The position numbers and the translations under genes were made by a program. DNA of 64,000 bases from Hymenobacter sp. 5317J-9 (GTDB lineage Bacteria > Bacteroidota > Bacteroidia > Cytophagales > Hymenobacteraceae), in NCBI RefSeq assembly GCF_022921075.1, contig NZ_CP095050.1:4030001-4094000 (forward strand), read 5' to 3'. The notes beneath the pieces were generated by a model that saw only the letters and a program-made list of their open reading frames with translations, was not told where the DNA came from and made no database searches. This document shows positions 41,826 through 50,852 of this stretch, piece by piece (position 1 is the stretch's first letter; each line of letters starts with the position of its first letter).

Positions 41826-42647
41826 GTGAATAGCCTTTTACCGTTGTTTCTACTCACCCCTACATTGCTCCTGCTCGTGCTTGGGCTGGTGTGGTTTGTG
41901 GTACGCTACCAACGGGGACAGCTGCGCCAGCAACAAGAGGTGGCGCAGCTGCAGGAGGCCGCCCAGCAGCAGGCCCTGGCCGCCGCGCTGGTGGCGCAGG
42001 AAGACGAGCGCCAGCGCATTGCCGGCGAGCTGCACGATGGCGTGGGCACCATTCTGGCCCTGGCCAAGCTGCACTTGTTTGCGCCGGGCAGCCCGCCCTC
42101 GCCCGAAGCCAGCGCCCTCATCGACCAGGCTGTGGCCGAGGTGCGGCGCATTTCGCGCAACCTGCAGCCCGCCACCCTGCAGCAGCTGGGCCTGACGCAG
42201 GCATTGCGGGCGCTGGTGCAGGCCGTGCCCGCCGACCACGGCCCGGATGTGCGCCTGGAGCAGGACGGCCACCTGGGTCGCCTCATTCCGCCGCACGAGC
42301 TCATGGTGTACCGCATTGCCCAGGAGCTGCTCACCAACGGCCTGCTACACGCCCAGGCGGCGCACATTGTGCTGCGCGTGGGCGCCAGCCCCGGCCTGCT
42401 CACCCTCACGTATTCCGACGACGGCCAGGGCTTCGACCTGGCCGCCCTGGAGGAACTGCCCCCGCCCGGCCCGCACGGACAGCCGGTGGGCATGGGCCTC
42501 ATCAACCTGCGCAGCCGAGTGGCCGTCTTGGGCGGCCAGTTGCACTACCAGTCCCAGCCCGGCGCGGGCACCCGCGTCGAGGCCATTTTACCCGTTACGC
42601 TGCTGCCCACGGGCACGCCGGCGCCTACTTTCACGCTCAACACATGA
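41826..42647 (+). CDS. NarX-type sensor histidine kinase without input domain
   Basis: The start is a GTG at 41826. The 273-aa protein has one membrane helix (residues 5-27), a short coiled coil, a HisKA_3 domain with the phosphorylated His70 in AGELHDGVGTILAL, and a HATPase_c domain (ELLTNGLLHA, DDGQGFD, GMGLINLRSRV). No periplasmic sensor is present, so the signal must come from the membrane helix or a partner. Its stop overlaps the response-regulator ATG (ATGA). Confidence 0.9.
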   Translation: MNSLLPLFLLTPTLLLLVLGLVWFVVRYQRGQLRQQQEVAQLQEAAQQQALAAALVAQEDERQRIAGELHDGVGTILALAKLHLFAPGSPPSPEASALIDQAVAEVRRISRNLQPATLQQLGLTQALRALVQAVPADHGPDVRLEQDGHLGRLIPPHELMVYRIAQELLTNGLLHAQAAHIVLRVGASPGLLTLTYSDDGQGFDLAALEELPPPGPHGQPVGMGLINLRSRVAVLGGQLHYQSQPGAGTRVEAILPVTLLPTGTPAPTFTLNT

Positions 42648-43057
42648 CCTCCTCCTCCGCCTCCTCGGCCGCGGCTGTGCCCGTGCGCCTGGCCATCGTC
42701 GACGACCACATTCTGTTCCGCAAGGGCCTGCGGGCGCTGCTGAGCGGCTACGCAGGCATCGAAGTAATATGCGAAGCCGGCAACGGCCAGGAGTTGCTCG
42801 AGTTGCTCGACCAGGGCAGCCGCCCCAACGTGGTGCTTATGGACATGCAAATGCCCATCCTCGACGGCCTGCAAACCACCCGCCTGCTGCGCACCCAGTT
42901 CCCGAACGTGCGCGTGGTCATCATCTCCATGCACGACGACCCGTCGCTGGTGACCACCGTGCTGGCCGAAGGTGCGCACAGCTACCTCGTCAAAAACACC
43001 TCGCCGGAAGAAATGCGCAGTGCCGTGCTGGCCGCCGCCGCCGCGGGAAACCGGTAG
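42644..43057 (+). CDS. Receiver-only response regulator (NarL-type, output domain missing)
   Basis: The 137-aa protein has a complete receiver: acid pocket Asp20/Asp21, phosphorylated Asp67 in VVLMDMQMP, Ser95 and Lys117 (SYLVKNTS). NarL/FixJ-type partners of HisKA_3 kinases normally continue into a LuxR helix-turn-helix (about 210 aa). Here a TAG follows AAAAAGNR and a terminator follows 22 bp later. No helix-turn-helix remnant was seen in any frame downstream. It may pass phosphate or bind a partner protein. Confidence 0.88.
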   Translation: MTSSSASSAAAVPVRLAIVDDHILFRKGLRALLSGYAGIEVICEAGNGQELLELLDQGSRPNVVLMDMQMPILDGLQTTRLLRTQFPNVRVVIISMHDDPSLVTTVLAEGAHSYLVKNTSPEEMRSAVLAAAAAGNR

Positions 43058-43079
43058 CGCTGCACTCCTGCGTTTATAC

Positions 43080-43116
43080 AAAAGCCCCGCTTCCTGCAGC
43101 AGGAAGCGGGGCTTTT
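43080..43116. terminator. Bidirectional terminator
   Basis: AAAAGCCCCGCTTCCT pairs perfectly with AGGAAGCGGGGCTTTT. It serves the two-component operon and the convergent TonB receptor gene. Confidence 0.85.
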
Positions 43117-43137
43117 CTGTGAGCTTGGGCCGCTGAA

Positions 43138-45807
43138 CTACAGCGTGGCCGAAAGGCCGAGGGTGAAGGTGCGGCCACGGTTGAAGAAGGCCTGCAGCAG
43201 GTCGAGGCTGCTGCTGTTGGAGTTGGAGCGGTTCGACACGTCGGTGAAGTAGTACTCGTTCAGCACGTTCAGCACCGAGCCTTTGATGCCCAGGCGCAGC
43301 CGGTCCTTGAGCACGGGCTTGAAATCGTAGCCGAAGTGAATGTCGAGGTTGCGCGAGGTGGGCAAGCGGTACGAGTCGGTGCTGGTGGCCTGGTCGATGA
43401 TGGTTTCGGGGTTGAAGTCGGCGTAGTACTTGGTGAAGAGCAGGAACGAGGGCCGGATGTAGGCGCCGCGGAAAGGCTCGTAGCGCAGGCCAATCTGGAA
43501 CTGGTTCTGGGCCGCGTCGCCCACGTGCACGCCGTCGAGGTACACGGGCTGGTCCACCACGTCGGGGTTCACGAAGGAGCCGTCTTCCTTGGTCTGGTTG
43601 AGCAGGCCCTTGCCGGTCCAGCGCCAGTCGCCGAGCGAGATGGCCGCGTTCAGCTGCAGGCGGCGGCTGATTTCCTGGGCCACGCTCAGTTCCACGCCAG
43701 CGTGCCGGGCGTTCACGTTGCGCACGTTGCTGTAGATGGCCTCGCCGGTGGCCGTCGATACCGAAGTGGTGGTTTTGTTGGCCCACAACGTGTAGTAGGC
43801 GTTCAGGGTCACTTTCAGGCTGGGGTAGCTGATGCCGTAGCCAATTTCAGCGCTCGAAATGCCTTCGGGCTTCACGTTGTCGTACTTGCGGCCCTGGTTA
43901 GTGTAGAGCAGGTTGAAAAACGGCACCTTGCTGTTGTAGCCTACGTTGAAGAACACGTTGTCGTGCTCGGTCAGGTTGTAGTTGGCTCCGCCCTTCACGC
44001 TGAAGCCCGTGAAGCTGGTCCAGTCCGTCGACACGGGGCTGCCGTCGGACCGCACTTTCTGGTAGTAGTCGATGCGCTTGTAGCTCACCTGCGAGAGCGT
44101 GCCGCTGATAACGGCCGAGAGCAGCGGCGTCTTATATTCGAGTTGCGAGTAGCCGCCTAGCCAGCGGGTGCGGCCGTCGTAGTTGTAGCCCAGCTTGTCG
44201 CCCACGTACAGCTTTTTGTTGGGGTCGGCGTTCTGGTCGCGGCCAGCGGCGGGGGCCAGGGCGTAGTCGGCGCCCACCAGGTCGCGGATTTCGCGGTAGT
44301 GCAGGCCGGTGTAATCGCGGCCGTCCAGGCCGGCCGACAGCGTCAACTTGTCGCTCAGCAGGTAGTCGCCGCCCACCACGAAGCCGTACCAACGGTGGCT
44401 GTTCACGCTGTTAATCAGGAACTGCGTGGCTTTGCGCGTGGGGTTGGAAGGGCTGTTGTAGTTGTCGTCGTAGATTTTCTGGAAGTCCGTCTGGCCGGTG
44501 ATGTTGTTCTGGCTGATGGTGGTGGAGTTGCCGCTGGTGAGGCCGCTGCTGCCGCCGCCGGTGCCATACGAGGCATACAGCACCGTGGAAATGAACAGCT
44601 TGTTGTTCACCTGCCACAAATCGTTGAGGTTAATCTGGGGCTTGTGGTAGAAGTTGGTGCGCTCGTTCAGCACTTCCTGCCCGTTGCTGGTTTTCACGCC
44701 GTTGTTGATGGTGTAGCGGTCCAGCGTGCCCCAGTAGGGGTTGTACTTGAAGCCCCGGTCGCCGTACTTATCGAAGCGAAGCTGGGAGATACCCAGCTCG
44801 CGGGCCTTCTCGTACGACGTCGTGCTCACCGCCACGGGAAACGAGCGTTGGCCGTGCTTCTGGGGCGAGCCCAGGGCCGTGAGCGACAGGCTGTGCTTGC
44901 CCAGGCGCTTGCTCACGTTGCCGAAATACGTCCAGGCGTCATCAAAGGCCTTATCGACCCAGCCGTCGGAGGTGCGGCGCGACCCATATACCGTCACGGC
45001 CCAGTCACCCTTCAGCTGGCCGCTGCTCAGCATGAGCGAATACTTCTGGTAGTTGTTGGAGCCGCCTTCCACGCGGGCCAGCACCGACTTCTTGTCGTCG
45101 AAGCCCTTGGTAAGCACGTTGATGGTGCCGCCCACCGAGGGCACGGCAATCTTGGACGCCGACAGGCCGCGCTGCACCTGCAAGGACTTCGTGACGTCGC
45201 CCAGGTCCCAGTTGCTCCAGAACACGTTGCCGTTTTCCATGTCGTTCACGGGCACGCCGTTGATGAGCACGGCCACGTTGCGCTGGTCGAAGCCGCGCAC
45301 GTTGATGCGCGAGTCGCCGGTGCCGCCACCGCTCTGGGTGGCGTACACGCCGGGCGTCTCGTTGAGAATCATCGGCAGGTCGCGGTTGGAGAGGGTCTCG
45401 CGCAGCTTCACCTCGTTCACGGCCGAGAAGGCCACGGGCGTAGAGCGCTCTTGGGCCTGGGCCGCCACCACGGTCACTTCTTCCAGGCTCGCGTTGTCGG
45501 AGCTCAGGCCGAAGGTGGCCACCACGCTTTGGGTCGTGATTTTGACGGTTTGGGTGGCCGGCTTGTAGCCGATGAAGCTGGCCTGCACGGTGTAGGTGCC
45601 GGCGGGCAGGTTCGCGATTTTGTAGCCGCCGTCGGCATCGGCGCCGCTGCCGGTGTTCTGGCCGTTGCCGGTGACTTGCACGGTGGCGCCGGGCAGGGTT
45701 TCGCCCGTCACCTTATCCAAGACCCGCCCGCGGATGGAAAACGTGGTTTGCGCCATGGCCGGCAGGGAAAGCAACCCGGCAAAAAGGACAGTAACAAAGT
45801 GCTTCAT
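43138..45807 (-). CDS. TonB-dependent outer-membrane receptor with carboxypeptidase-like domain
   Basis: The start at MKHFVTVLFAGLLSLPAMAQ gives a clean signal peptide; the longer frame adds 13 residues with no role. The 889-aa protein has a carboxypeptidase-regulatory-like domain (IRGRVLDKVTGETLPGATVQV), a plug (GVYATQSGGGTGDSRINVRG, VLINGVPVNDMENG) and a barrel ending TFTLGLSATL. It resembles the outer-membrane porin/receptors of Bacteroidota but has no SusD gene beside it. The ligand is unknown. Confidence 0.88.
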   Translation of the reverse strand: MKHFVTVLFAGLLSLPAMAQTTFSIRGRVLDKVTGETLPGATVQVTGNGQNTGSGADADGGYKIANLPAGTYTVQASFIGYKPATQTVKITTQSVVATFGLSSDNASLEEVTVVAAQAQERSTPVAFSAVNEVKLRETLSNRDLPMILNETPGVYATQSGGGTGDSRINVRGFDQRNVAVLINGVPVNDMENGNVFWSNWDLGDVTKSLQVQRGLSASKIAVPSVGGTINVLTKGFDDKKSVLARVEGGSNNYQKYSLMLSSGQLKGDWAVTVYGSRRTSDGWVDKAFDDAWTYFGNVSKRLGKHSLSLTALGSPQKHGQRSFPVAVSTTSYEKARELGISQLRFDKYGDRGFKYNPYWGTLDRYTINNGVKTSNGQEVLNERTNFYHKPQINLNDLWQVNNKLFISTVLYASYGTGGGSSGLTSGNSTTISQNNITGQTDFQKIYDDNYNSPSNPTRKATQFLINSVNSHRWYGFVVGGDYLLSDKLTLSAGLDGRDYTGLHYREIRDLVGADYALAPAAGRDQNADPNKKLYVGDKLGYNYDGRTRWLGGYSQLEYKTPLLSAVISGTLSQVSYKRIDYYQKVRSDGSPVSTDWTSFTGFSVKGGANYNLTEHDNVFFNVGYNSKVPFFNLLYTNQGRKYDNVKPEGISSAEIGYGISYPSLKVTLNAYYTLWANKTTTSVSTATGEAIYSNVRNVNARHAGVELSVAQEISRRLQLNAAISLGDWRWTGKGLLNQTKEDGSFVNPDVVDQPVYLDGVHVGDAAQNQFQIGLRYEPFRGAYIRPSFLLFTKYYADFNPETIIDQATSTDSYRLPTSRNLDIHFGYDFKPVLKDRLRLGIKGSVLNVLNEYYFTDVSNRSNSNSSSLDLLQAFFNRGRTFTLGLSATL

Positions 45808-45843
45808 ACCAAAAGAAAAGACCCCGGCACAGTCCGGGGACAA

Positions 45844-45872
45844 CAAATATACAGCACAGCCGGGGCCGGCAA
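45844..45872 (-). promoter_or_regulatory. Promoter of the TonB receptor gene
   Basis: On the minus strand TTG (45872-45870), 18 bases and TATATTTG (45851-45844) match the Bacteroidota consensus. The leader would be about 32 nt. Confidence 0.55.
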
Positions 45873-45987
45873 TGACGGCGCGGGTTGAAATGAGGTTGTC
45901 AAAATGTTAGCTACCCGGTCCGCCCGGCAGCAGGTACCACGGCGGCAGGCGGCCGATTTTACCCTTTTCCGGGTCATTGGGAATCAG

Positions 45988-45995
45988 TAGCTTTG
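45988..45995 (+). promoter_or_regulatory. -7 box directly before the 46000 start codon
   Basis: TAGCTTTG matches TAnnTTTG and ends 4 bases before the ATG at 46000, predicting a leaderless transcript. Confidence 0.4.
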
Positions 45996-45999
45996 GCTC

Positions 46000-47448
46000 A
46001 TGAATCGTTTGTTGCCCTTCTCTGCCTTATTGGGCGGGCTATTGCTTTCTGCGTTTGCTGGCTACTCCCAGTCGCAGCCCTACCGCTTCACCCTGCAAGC
46101 CGAGAAGCTCGACGTGCCGGCCGGCCCCTGGCAGGTAACGCGCGTGCTCGACCTGCGCCCCGACCGCAGCCGCCTCGGCTCGGTGCGCCGGGGCCTCGGC
46201 AACGAAATGGCCTCGGCCGACTTCGCCCAGCCGCTGGCCGCCGAAGTGACGCAGTTTCTGCGGGTGCGGCAGCCGGCGCAGGCGGGCGCCCGGCCCGTGC
46301 TCATGCGCGTGTTTGCCCTGGCGCTGGCCGAAGACCTGCGCGCCAACTCCGAGCACGCCGAAGCCGAGCTCGTGGCCGACTTCCTGGTGCCGCAGCCCGA
46401 CAGCACTTTTCAGGTACTGCTGACCGTGGGCGAAACCGCCCGCCGCGGTGGCCTCGACGTCACGAAGTTCCACCCGGCCAACGTGGCGCTGGTGCTGCAA
46501 CAGGGCCTGCGCAAGCTGGAGGCCCTACCCGCCACGTTCGCACCCACCGAAACCCTGAGCCGTGCCGATGCGCTGGCCGGCCGGGGCGGGGCAGCCACGC
46601 AGCGCTTCCCCATTCAGGCCGCGGCCGAGCCTGCCCGGGGCTTTTACCGCAGCTATCAGGAATTCATCACCAACCAGCCCAGTGAGGCCGACTACCCGTT
46701 TTCCATCACGCACGTGGCGCGCACGGGCAAGCGCTGGGCGGGCACCGACGAAATTCAGGTGAACTACCTCGGCACCGACGACCAGCACCCCACCCGCCCC
46801 CTGTACACCGGCAACCTCTGGGGCCTGAGCGACGGCAAGGAAATCCTCATTGCCTACCGCAACCGCTTCTATAAGCTGCTGCCCGCAGCCGATGGCCGAA
46901 ACTTCACCTTCACGGGCCCGCCGGTGTTCGATGAAAAAGCGGCGTCCAACGTGGCCGTGGCCGGCGTGATGGGTGGCGCATTAGGTGCCGCGCTGGCCAG
47001 TGCGGCCAACGGCACCAACGTGATGGCCCCCTATGAGTTGCACCTGGCCAGTGGCCGCGTGGTGGCCGCCCAGGACGCGGGCCAGACCGACGCCGACGGC
47101 TTCGCCACTACCCCGGACACAGCCAAGGTTTACGTGTATCGCCGCCCCGATGCGGCCAAAGACCAGGTGGTGACTTTCAGCGCGTCGGGCCGGCCCGCGG
47201 CCTCGCTCCAGGCCCGGCAGTGGACGGTGCTCACCTGGCAGGACCGGCGGCAGGAACTCAAGCTTTGTGTGCAGGCAGGCCAGGGCCCTGAGTCGTGCAA
47301 GGCCTTTGTGCCCGATTTCAGCCAGCCCACCTACCTCGAATGCGTGGTGCCGGCTGGGGGCGGCGCTCCTACCCTGCGGCAAGTGCCCGCTAAGGAGGGC
47401 CTGTTTGAGCTGCGGCGCATTCAGCGCCTGGCAAAGGCAGATAAATAA
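46000..47448 (+). CDS. Secreted protein, tandem paralog 1
   Basis: The 482-aa protein has a signal peptide (LLSAFAGYSQ) and starts its mature part with PYRFTLQAEKLDVPAGPWQVTRVLDLR. A hydrophobic glycine segment (AVAGVMGGALGAALASA, near 320-340) and the closing LRQVPAKEGLFELRRIQRL are visible. No known domain was recognised. The next gene encodes a protein of exactly the same length with aligned segments, so they form a duplicated pair. Probably periplasmic or outer-membrane associated. Confidence 0.75.
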   Translation: MNRLLPFSALLGGLLLSAFAGYSQSQPYRFTLQAEKLDVPAGPWQVTRVLDLRPDRSRLGSVRRGLGNEMASADFAQPLAAEVTQFLRVRQPAQAGARPVLMRVFALALAEDLRANSEHAEAELVADFLVPQPDSTFQVLLTVGETARRGGLDVTKFHPANVALVLQQGLRKLEALPATFAPTETLSRADALAGRGGAATQRFPIQAAAEPARGFYRSYQEFITNQPSEADYPFSITHVARTGKRWAGTDEIQVNYLGTDDQHPTRPLYTGNLWGLSDGKEILIAYRNRFYKLLPAADGRNFTFTGPPVFDEKAASNVAVAGVMGGALGAALASAANGTNVMAPYELHLASGRVVAAQDAGQTDADGFATTPDTAKVYVYRRPDAAKDQVVTFSASGRPAASLQARQWTVLTWQDRRQELKLCVQAGQGPESCKAFVPDFSQPTYLECVVPAGGGAPTLRQVPAKEGLFELRRIQRLAKADK

Positions 47449-47479
47449 GGTTTCGGACTGCCTTCTCTACCACTTAGTC

Positions 47480-48928
47480 ATGCTAAGCACCAGTTTACTT
47501 TCTACCACTTTGACGCGCTTTGCACTCACGGTGTGCTTCACGCTCGGGGCGCTGCGGCTGGCGGCCCAGTCGCCGCTTTCGCCGCAGGGCAAGCCCTTCT
47601 ACCTCGACCTGCACGCCGAACGCATTGCGGTGCCCGAACGGAATTTTTACATTGAACAAGTGGTGGACGGCCGGGGTGCGCAAACCGCCATCGGGCTGAT
47701 AAACCACGGGCTCAACAACAACTTCGCAGCCGTGCTCTTCCGCAACGGCCTCGAACCCGAGCTTACCACCTGGCTTCAGCAGCAGGTGACGCAGCGGCCC
47801 ACCGACCGCCCGGTGGTGCTGTGCGTGCGCCAACTGCGGGTGGGCGAAATCGTTACGGTGAAGGCGCTGGGATACGCGAGCACCGCCACAGCCGACCTGG
47901 TGGCCGACGTATACGAACACCGCCCAGACGGCTACCACTTTGTGAGCAACGTGGCCGACCGCATCAGCACCCGGGGCGTGAGCGCCGACTACGAACATAT
48001 TCGACACCTGGCGGGCTTGCTGGAAAAGTGTCTGTACCAAGCCAGCAAGGCCAATTTAGACGCAGCCGCCAAGCGCCCCGCCCGCACCCTGGCGCAGCTC
48101 GTGGCCGAACGCCCGCAGGTAGCACGACCAGCCATTTTGCGGGCGGCCTACCCCCGCGCCGGCGTGTACTACACGGTGGAAGATTTCCTGGCCAACCGGC
48201 CCGACAGTACGGCCAGTGTGGACCTCGATACGGTGCGGTCGGCCCGCGTGGGCGGCAACTCATCGGAGTGGGACGGCACGGTGTTGCTGAAGGCCCAGGT
48301 GCGCACCGCCGCGGGAGCCCGCGTCAACAAAAACAACGTGTGGGGCTTTTCCGACGGCTGGCAGTCCTACATACGCCACGTGAACCTCTACCACCCCCTT
48401 TCGCAGCAGGCCGAAATCTTCACCTTTGTCGGGGCGGCCCCCGTCGATGTGGCGGCCCAAAACCAACAAGCCAAGCGCACAGCCGAAAACCAAGGGCTTG
48501 GAGGCGGTTTCTTCGGCGGGCAACTGGTGGGGACCACCGGCAAGCCCATAGTGTATGGGGTGGACTGGCGCTCTGGCCTGGCGGCGCCAGTGCTCAATGC
48601 CAGCACGCGTCCACGCCACGACACGGCCTTTGTGTACGTGTATCGGCCGCTGGGCGGGCCGCCCGCCCCCCAGCGCCTGCTGCTCAACGACCGCGAAGTG
48701 GGCCAGCTCAAGCCGGGCCAGTACCTGGAGTTGGTGTGGCCCCACTTTGGGCGGCCCATGCGCCTGAGCGTGGGCACGCCCGGTGGCCCGGCGCTGCTGC
48801 TGGCGCCCAGCACCACGGCGGCCAACTACGTGCGGCTAGGGCCCAGGGCCGCGTCGCCCTGGGAATGGATGCCCGCTCGCCAGGGCGAAGCCGAAGTCGA
48901 CGCCCTGGAAAAGCAGCGCAGCCGCTAG
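47480..48928 (+). CDS. Secreted protein, tandem paralog 2
   Basis: The start at MLSTSLLSTTLTRFALTVCF gives a signal peptide ending LRLAAQ and a protein of 482 aa, the same as the preceding gene. Matching blocks include FYLDLHAERIAVPERNFYIEQVVDGR, YYTVEDFLANRPDS, NNVWGFSDGW and DTAFVYVYRP. The first gene has counterparts such as FYRSYQEFITNQPS, GNLWGLSDGK and DTAKVYVYRRP. The intergenic gap is 31 bp, so they are likely one transcript. Function unknown. Confidence 0.75.
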   Translation: MLSTSLLSTTLTRFALTVCFTLGALRLAAQSPLSPQGKPFYLDLHAERIAVPERNFYIEQVVDGRGAQTAIGLINHGLNNNFAAVLFRNGLEPELTTWLQQQVTQRPTDRPVVLCVRQLRVGEIVTVKALGYASTATADLVADVYEHRPDGYHFVSNVADRISTRGVSADYEHIRHLAGLLEKCLYQASKANLDAAAKRPARTLAQLVAERPQVARPAILRAAYPRAGVYYTVEDFLANRPDSTASVDLDTVRSARVGGNSSEWDGTVLLKAQVRTAAGARVNKNNVWGFSDGWQSYIRHVNLYHPLSQQAEIFTFVGAAPVDVAAQNQQAKRTAENQGLGGGFFGGQLVGTTGKPIVYGVDWRSGLAAPVLNASTRPRHDTAFVYVYRPLGGPPAPQRLLLNDREVGQLKPGQYLELVWPHFGRPMRLSVGTPGGPALLLAPSTTAANYVRLGPRAASPWEWMPARQGEAEVDALEKQRSR

Positions 48929-48943
48929 CGCACCGCTGCCGGC

Positions 48944-49300
48944 TTAAGCCAGCTCGGTACTGGGGTCCCAGAACAGCTTCTGGAAGCCTATCACCCGGTC
49001 CTCCTCCACCCGAATGCCTTCGGCTTCGAGGGCTTCCTGCATGGCGAAGGGCGTGGCGTAGTGCAGGCGGCCGGTGAGGTGGCCCAGGCGATTCACCACG
49101 CGGTGGGCGGGCACGAACTGGTCGGCGGTGTGGGCGGCCATCATGGCGTAGCCCACGGTGCGGGCGCCGTGCCGGGCGCCGAGGTAATGGGCAATGGCGC
49201 CGTAGGTACTTACCCGGCCCCGCGGAATGAGGCGGGCCACTTCGTGCACGTCCTGAAAAAAATTGCGCGGCTCGGGCGGGTTTTGGGCGGTGGGCTTCAT
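48944..49300 (-). CDS. Alkyltransferase-like protein (MGMT fold, catalytic Cys replaced)
   Basis: The 118-aa protein has the DNA-binding half of O6-alkylguanine transferases: IPRGRVSTYGAIAHYLG with flipping Tyr33, and GARTVGYAMM with Arg47 as a likely base-displacing finger. The active-site motif PCHR reads VPAHRVV, with Ala65 in place of Cys. Such Atl proteins bind alkylated guanine without repairing it and hand the lesion to nucleotide excision repair. E. coli Atl has Trp at this position. Confidence 0.9.
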   Translation of the reverse strand: MKPTAQNPPEPRNFFQDVHEVARLIPRGRVSTYGAIAHYLGARHGARTVGYAMMAAHTADQFVPAHRVVNRLGHLTGRLHYATPFAMQEALEAEGIRVEEDRVIGFQKLFWDPSTELA

Positions 49301-49481
49301 CGGGGCGAAGGTAGTCTCGGTCTGGGTGTTGGCCCTCTACGTCTAGTTTCAACACCCCGGACGCAACTTTTGGGGTAAAAACCGGACTTTTGCAGTCTGA
49401 ATTCAATTCCGGGCGCTCCAAATTTTGCCGCCTTTAGTCGGGGGCCGAACATCCGTCGGCGCTTGTGCGTTCTTGCCTACT

Positions 49482-50699
49482 ATGCCATTGGAAAACACCA
49501 CCGTTGCCTCGCCCAAAAACTGGGAAACCACTTCTACCCCCGCCCCCACCGCGGCGCCCCCGCCCGCGCAGCCCGACCCTGAAACGCCGCCCTCCAAGGG
49601 CCGCAGTTGGCTGGGGTGGCTGATTGCGGCGCTGCTCATTGCGGCGCTGGTGTTTGTAAAAATGAAGTACTTCCCCAGCAACACCGCCGGCGATAAGAAG
49701 GGCGGCGACAAGGGCGCGGCCGGCAAAGGCGGTGCCGCCGGCAAGGGCGGCAAAGGCGGCGGCGGCGCGCTCCCCGTGCAGGTATATGTAGTGAAAGCCA
49801 CCAACCTCACCGACGAAGTGGCCGCCACGGGCTCGGTGCTGCCCGAGGAATCGGTGGTCATCAAAAGCGAGTTGTCGGGTAAAATCACCAGCCTCAACAT
49901 CAAGGAGGGCCAGTCGGTGAGCAAGGGCCAGCTGCTGTTCAGCATCAACGCCGACGAGGCCCAGGCGGCCATTCGCAAGCAGGAATACAACATCAAACTG
50001 TTTCAGGACCAGGAGCGTCGCCAGCGCATTCTGCTCGATAAGGAGTACATCAGCGCTCAGGAGTATGAGCAGTCCAACAACCAGCTGCTTACGGCCCGGG
50101 CCGACCTGCAGGCCCTGCGCGCCACGCTGTCGAAGGCCTACGTGCGGGCACCCTTTGCCGGCGTGCTGGGCCTGACCACCGCCACGGTGGGCACCTACGT
50201 GAGCCCCGGCGCCGAAATCACGACGCTCTCGCGGGTGAAGCCGGTGAAAATTGACTTTGCCGTGCCAGGCCGCTTTGCCACCAACGTGAAAGTGGGCGAC
50301 GTAGTGAGCGTGCTCGACGAAGCCACCAGCAAGAAATACGACGCCAAAGTTTACGCCATCGACCCGCAGATTGACCCCGTGAGCCGCACCCAGCCGGTGC
50401 GCGCCCGCTATGCCAACTCCAACAATGAACTGCGCCCCGGCGCCTTCGTGCGCGTGAATCTGCAGCTGGGCGAAACCACCTCGGCCCTGCAGGTACCCAC
50501 CGAATCGGTGATTCCAGAGGCCAGTGGCTACAGCGTATACACGGTGAAGAACAACAAGATGGTGCCGAAGAAAGTGAAAATCGGTATCCGCTCTGACAAG
50601 GTTATTCAGATAACCGACGGCCTGGCCGTGGGCGACACCGTGCTGCGCACCGGCATCCTGCAGGTGAAGCCCGGCGACGCCGTGAAAGTGACGAAGTAA
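49482..50699 (+). CDS. RND efflux periplasmic adaptor (membrane fusion protein)
   Basis: The ATG at 49482 is preferred over one at 49425, whose extra 19 residues lack features. The 405-aa protein has a cytosolic Pro-rich N-terminus, a membrane helix (WLGWLIAALLIAALVFVKM), a Gly/Lys-rich linker, then HlyD/AcrA-type lipoyl (SGKITSLNIKEGQSVSKGQ), coiled-coil and beta-barrel domains. It links the inner-membrane pump to the outer-membrane channel encoded by the next two genes. Confidence 0.92.
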   Translation: MPLENTTVASPKNWETTSTPAPTAAPPPAQPDPETPPSKGRSWLGWLIAALLIAALVFVKMKYFPSNTAGDKKGGDKGAAGKGGAAGKGGKGGGGALPVQVYVVKATNLTDEVAATGSVLPEESVVIKSELSGKITSLNIKEGQSVSKGQLLFSINADEAQAAIRKQEYNIKLFQDQERRQRILLDKEYISAQEYEQSNNQLLTARADLQALRATLSKAYVRAPFAGVLGLTTATVGTYVSPGAEITTLSRVKPVKIDFAVPGRFATNVKVGDVVSVLDEATSKKYDAKVYAIDPQIDPVSRTQPVRARYANSNNELRPGAFVRVNLQLGETTSALQVPTESVIPEASGYSVYTVKNNKMVPKKVKIGIRSDKVIQITDGLAVGDTVLRTGILQVKPGDAVKVTK

Positions 50700-50702
50700 G
50701 TA

Positions 50703-50836
50703 CGTAAAAATTGGGGTGGGTGAATCGGTGAATGATACCCGAACGAAGTAGGCGCAAGTTGTTTAACGCCACAGCCACCCCCGTTCGAGCCCTTGGCTCG
50801 AACATCCCCACCTTGGTAAGGAGGGGAGTTTGATGT
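50703..50836 (+). repeat. Two hairpins between adaptor and pump genes, repeat-like
   Basis: GTTCGAGCC-CTT-GGCTCGAAC (50783-50803) is a perfect hairpin and CCCCACCTT...AAGGAGGGG (50805-50826) follows. The end GGGAGTTTGATGTTCT recurs with one change at 53974-53989 before the TolC gene. These may be dispersed repeats that also set the adaptor-to-pump expression ratio. Confidence 0.45.
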
Positions 50837-50852
50837 TCTATCAGCAGCAGCT

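Noticed and set aside
44299..45888. 529-aa open frame on the plus strand
   Set aside because: It is antisense to the TonB receptor, which has clear domains and a promoter.
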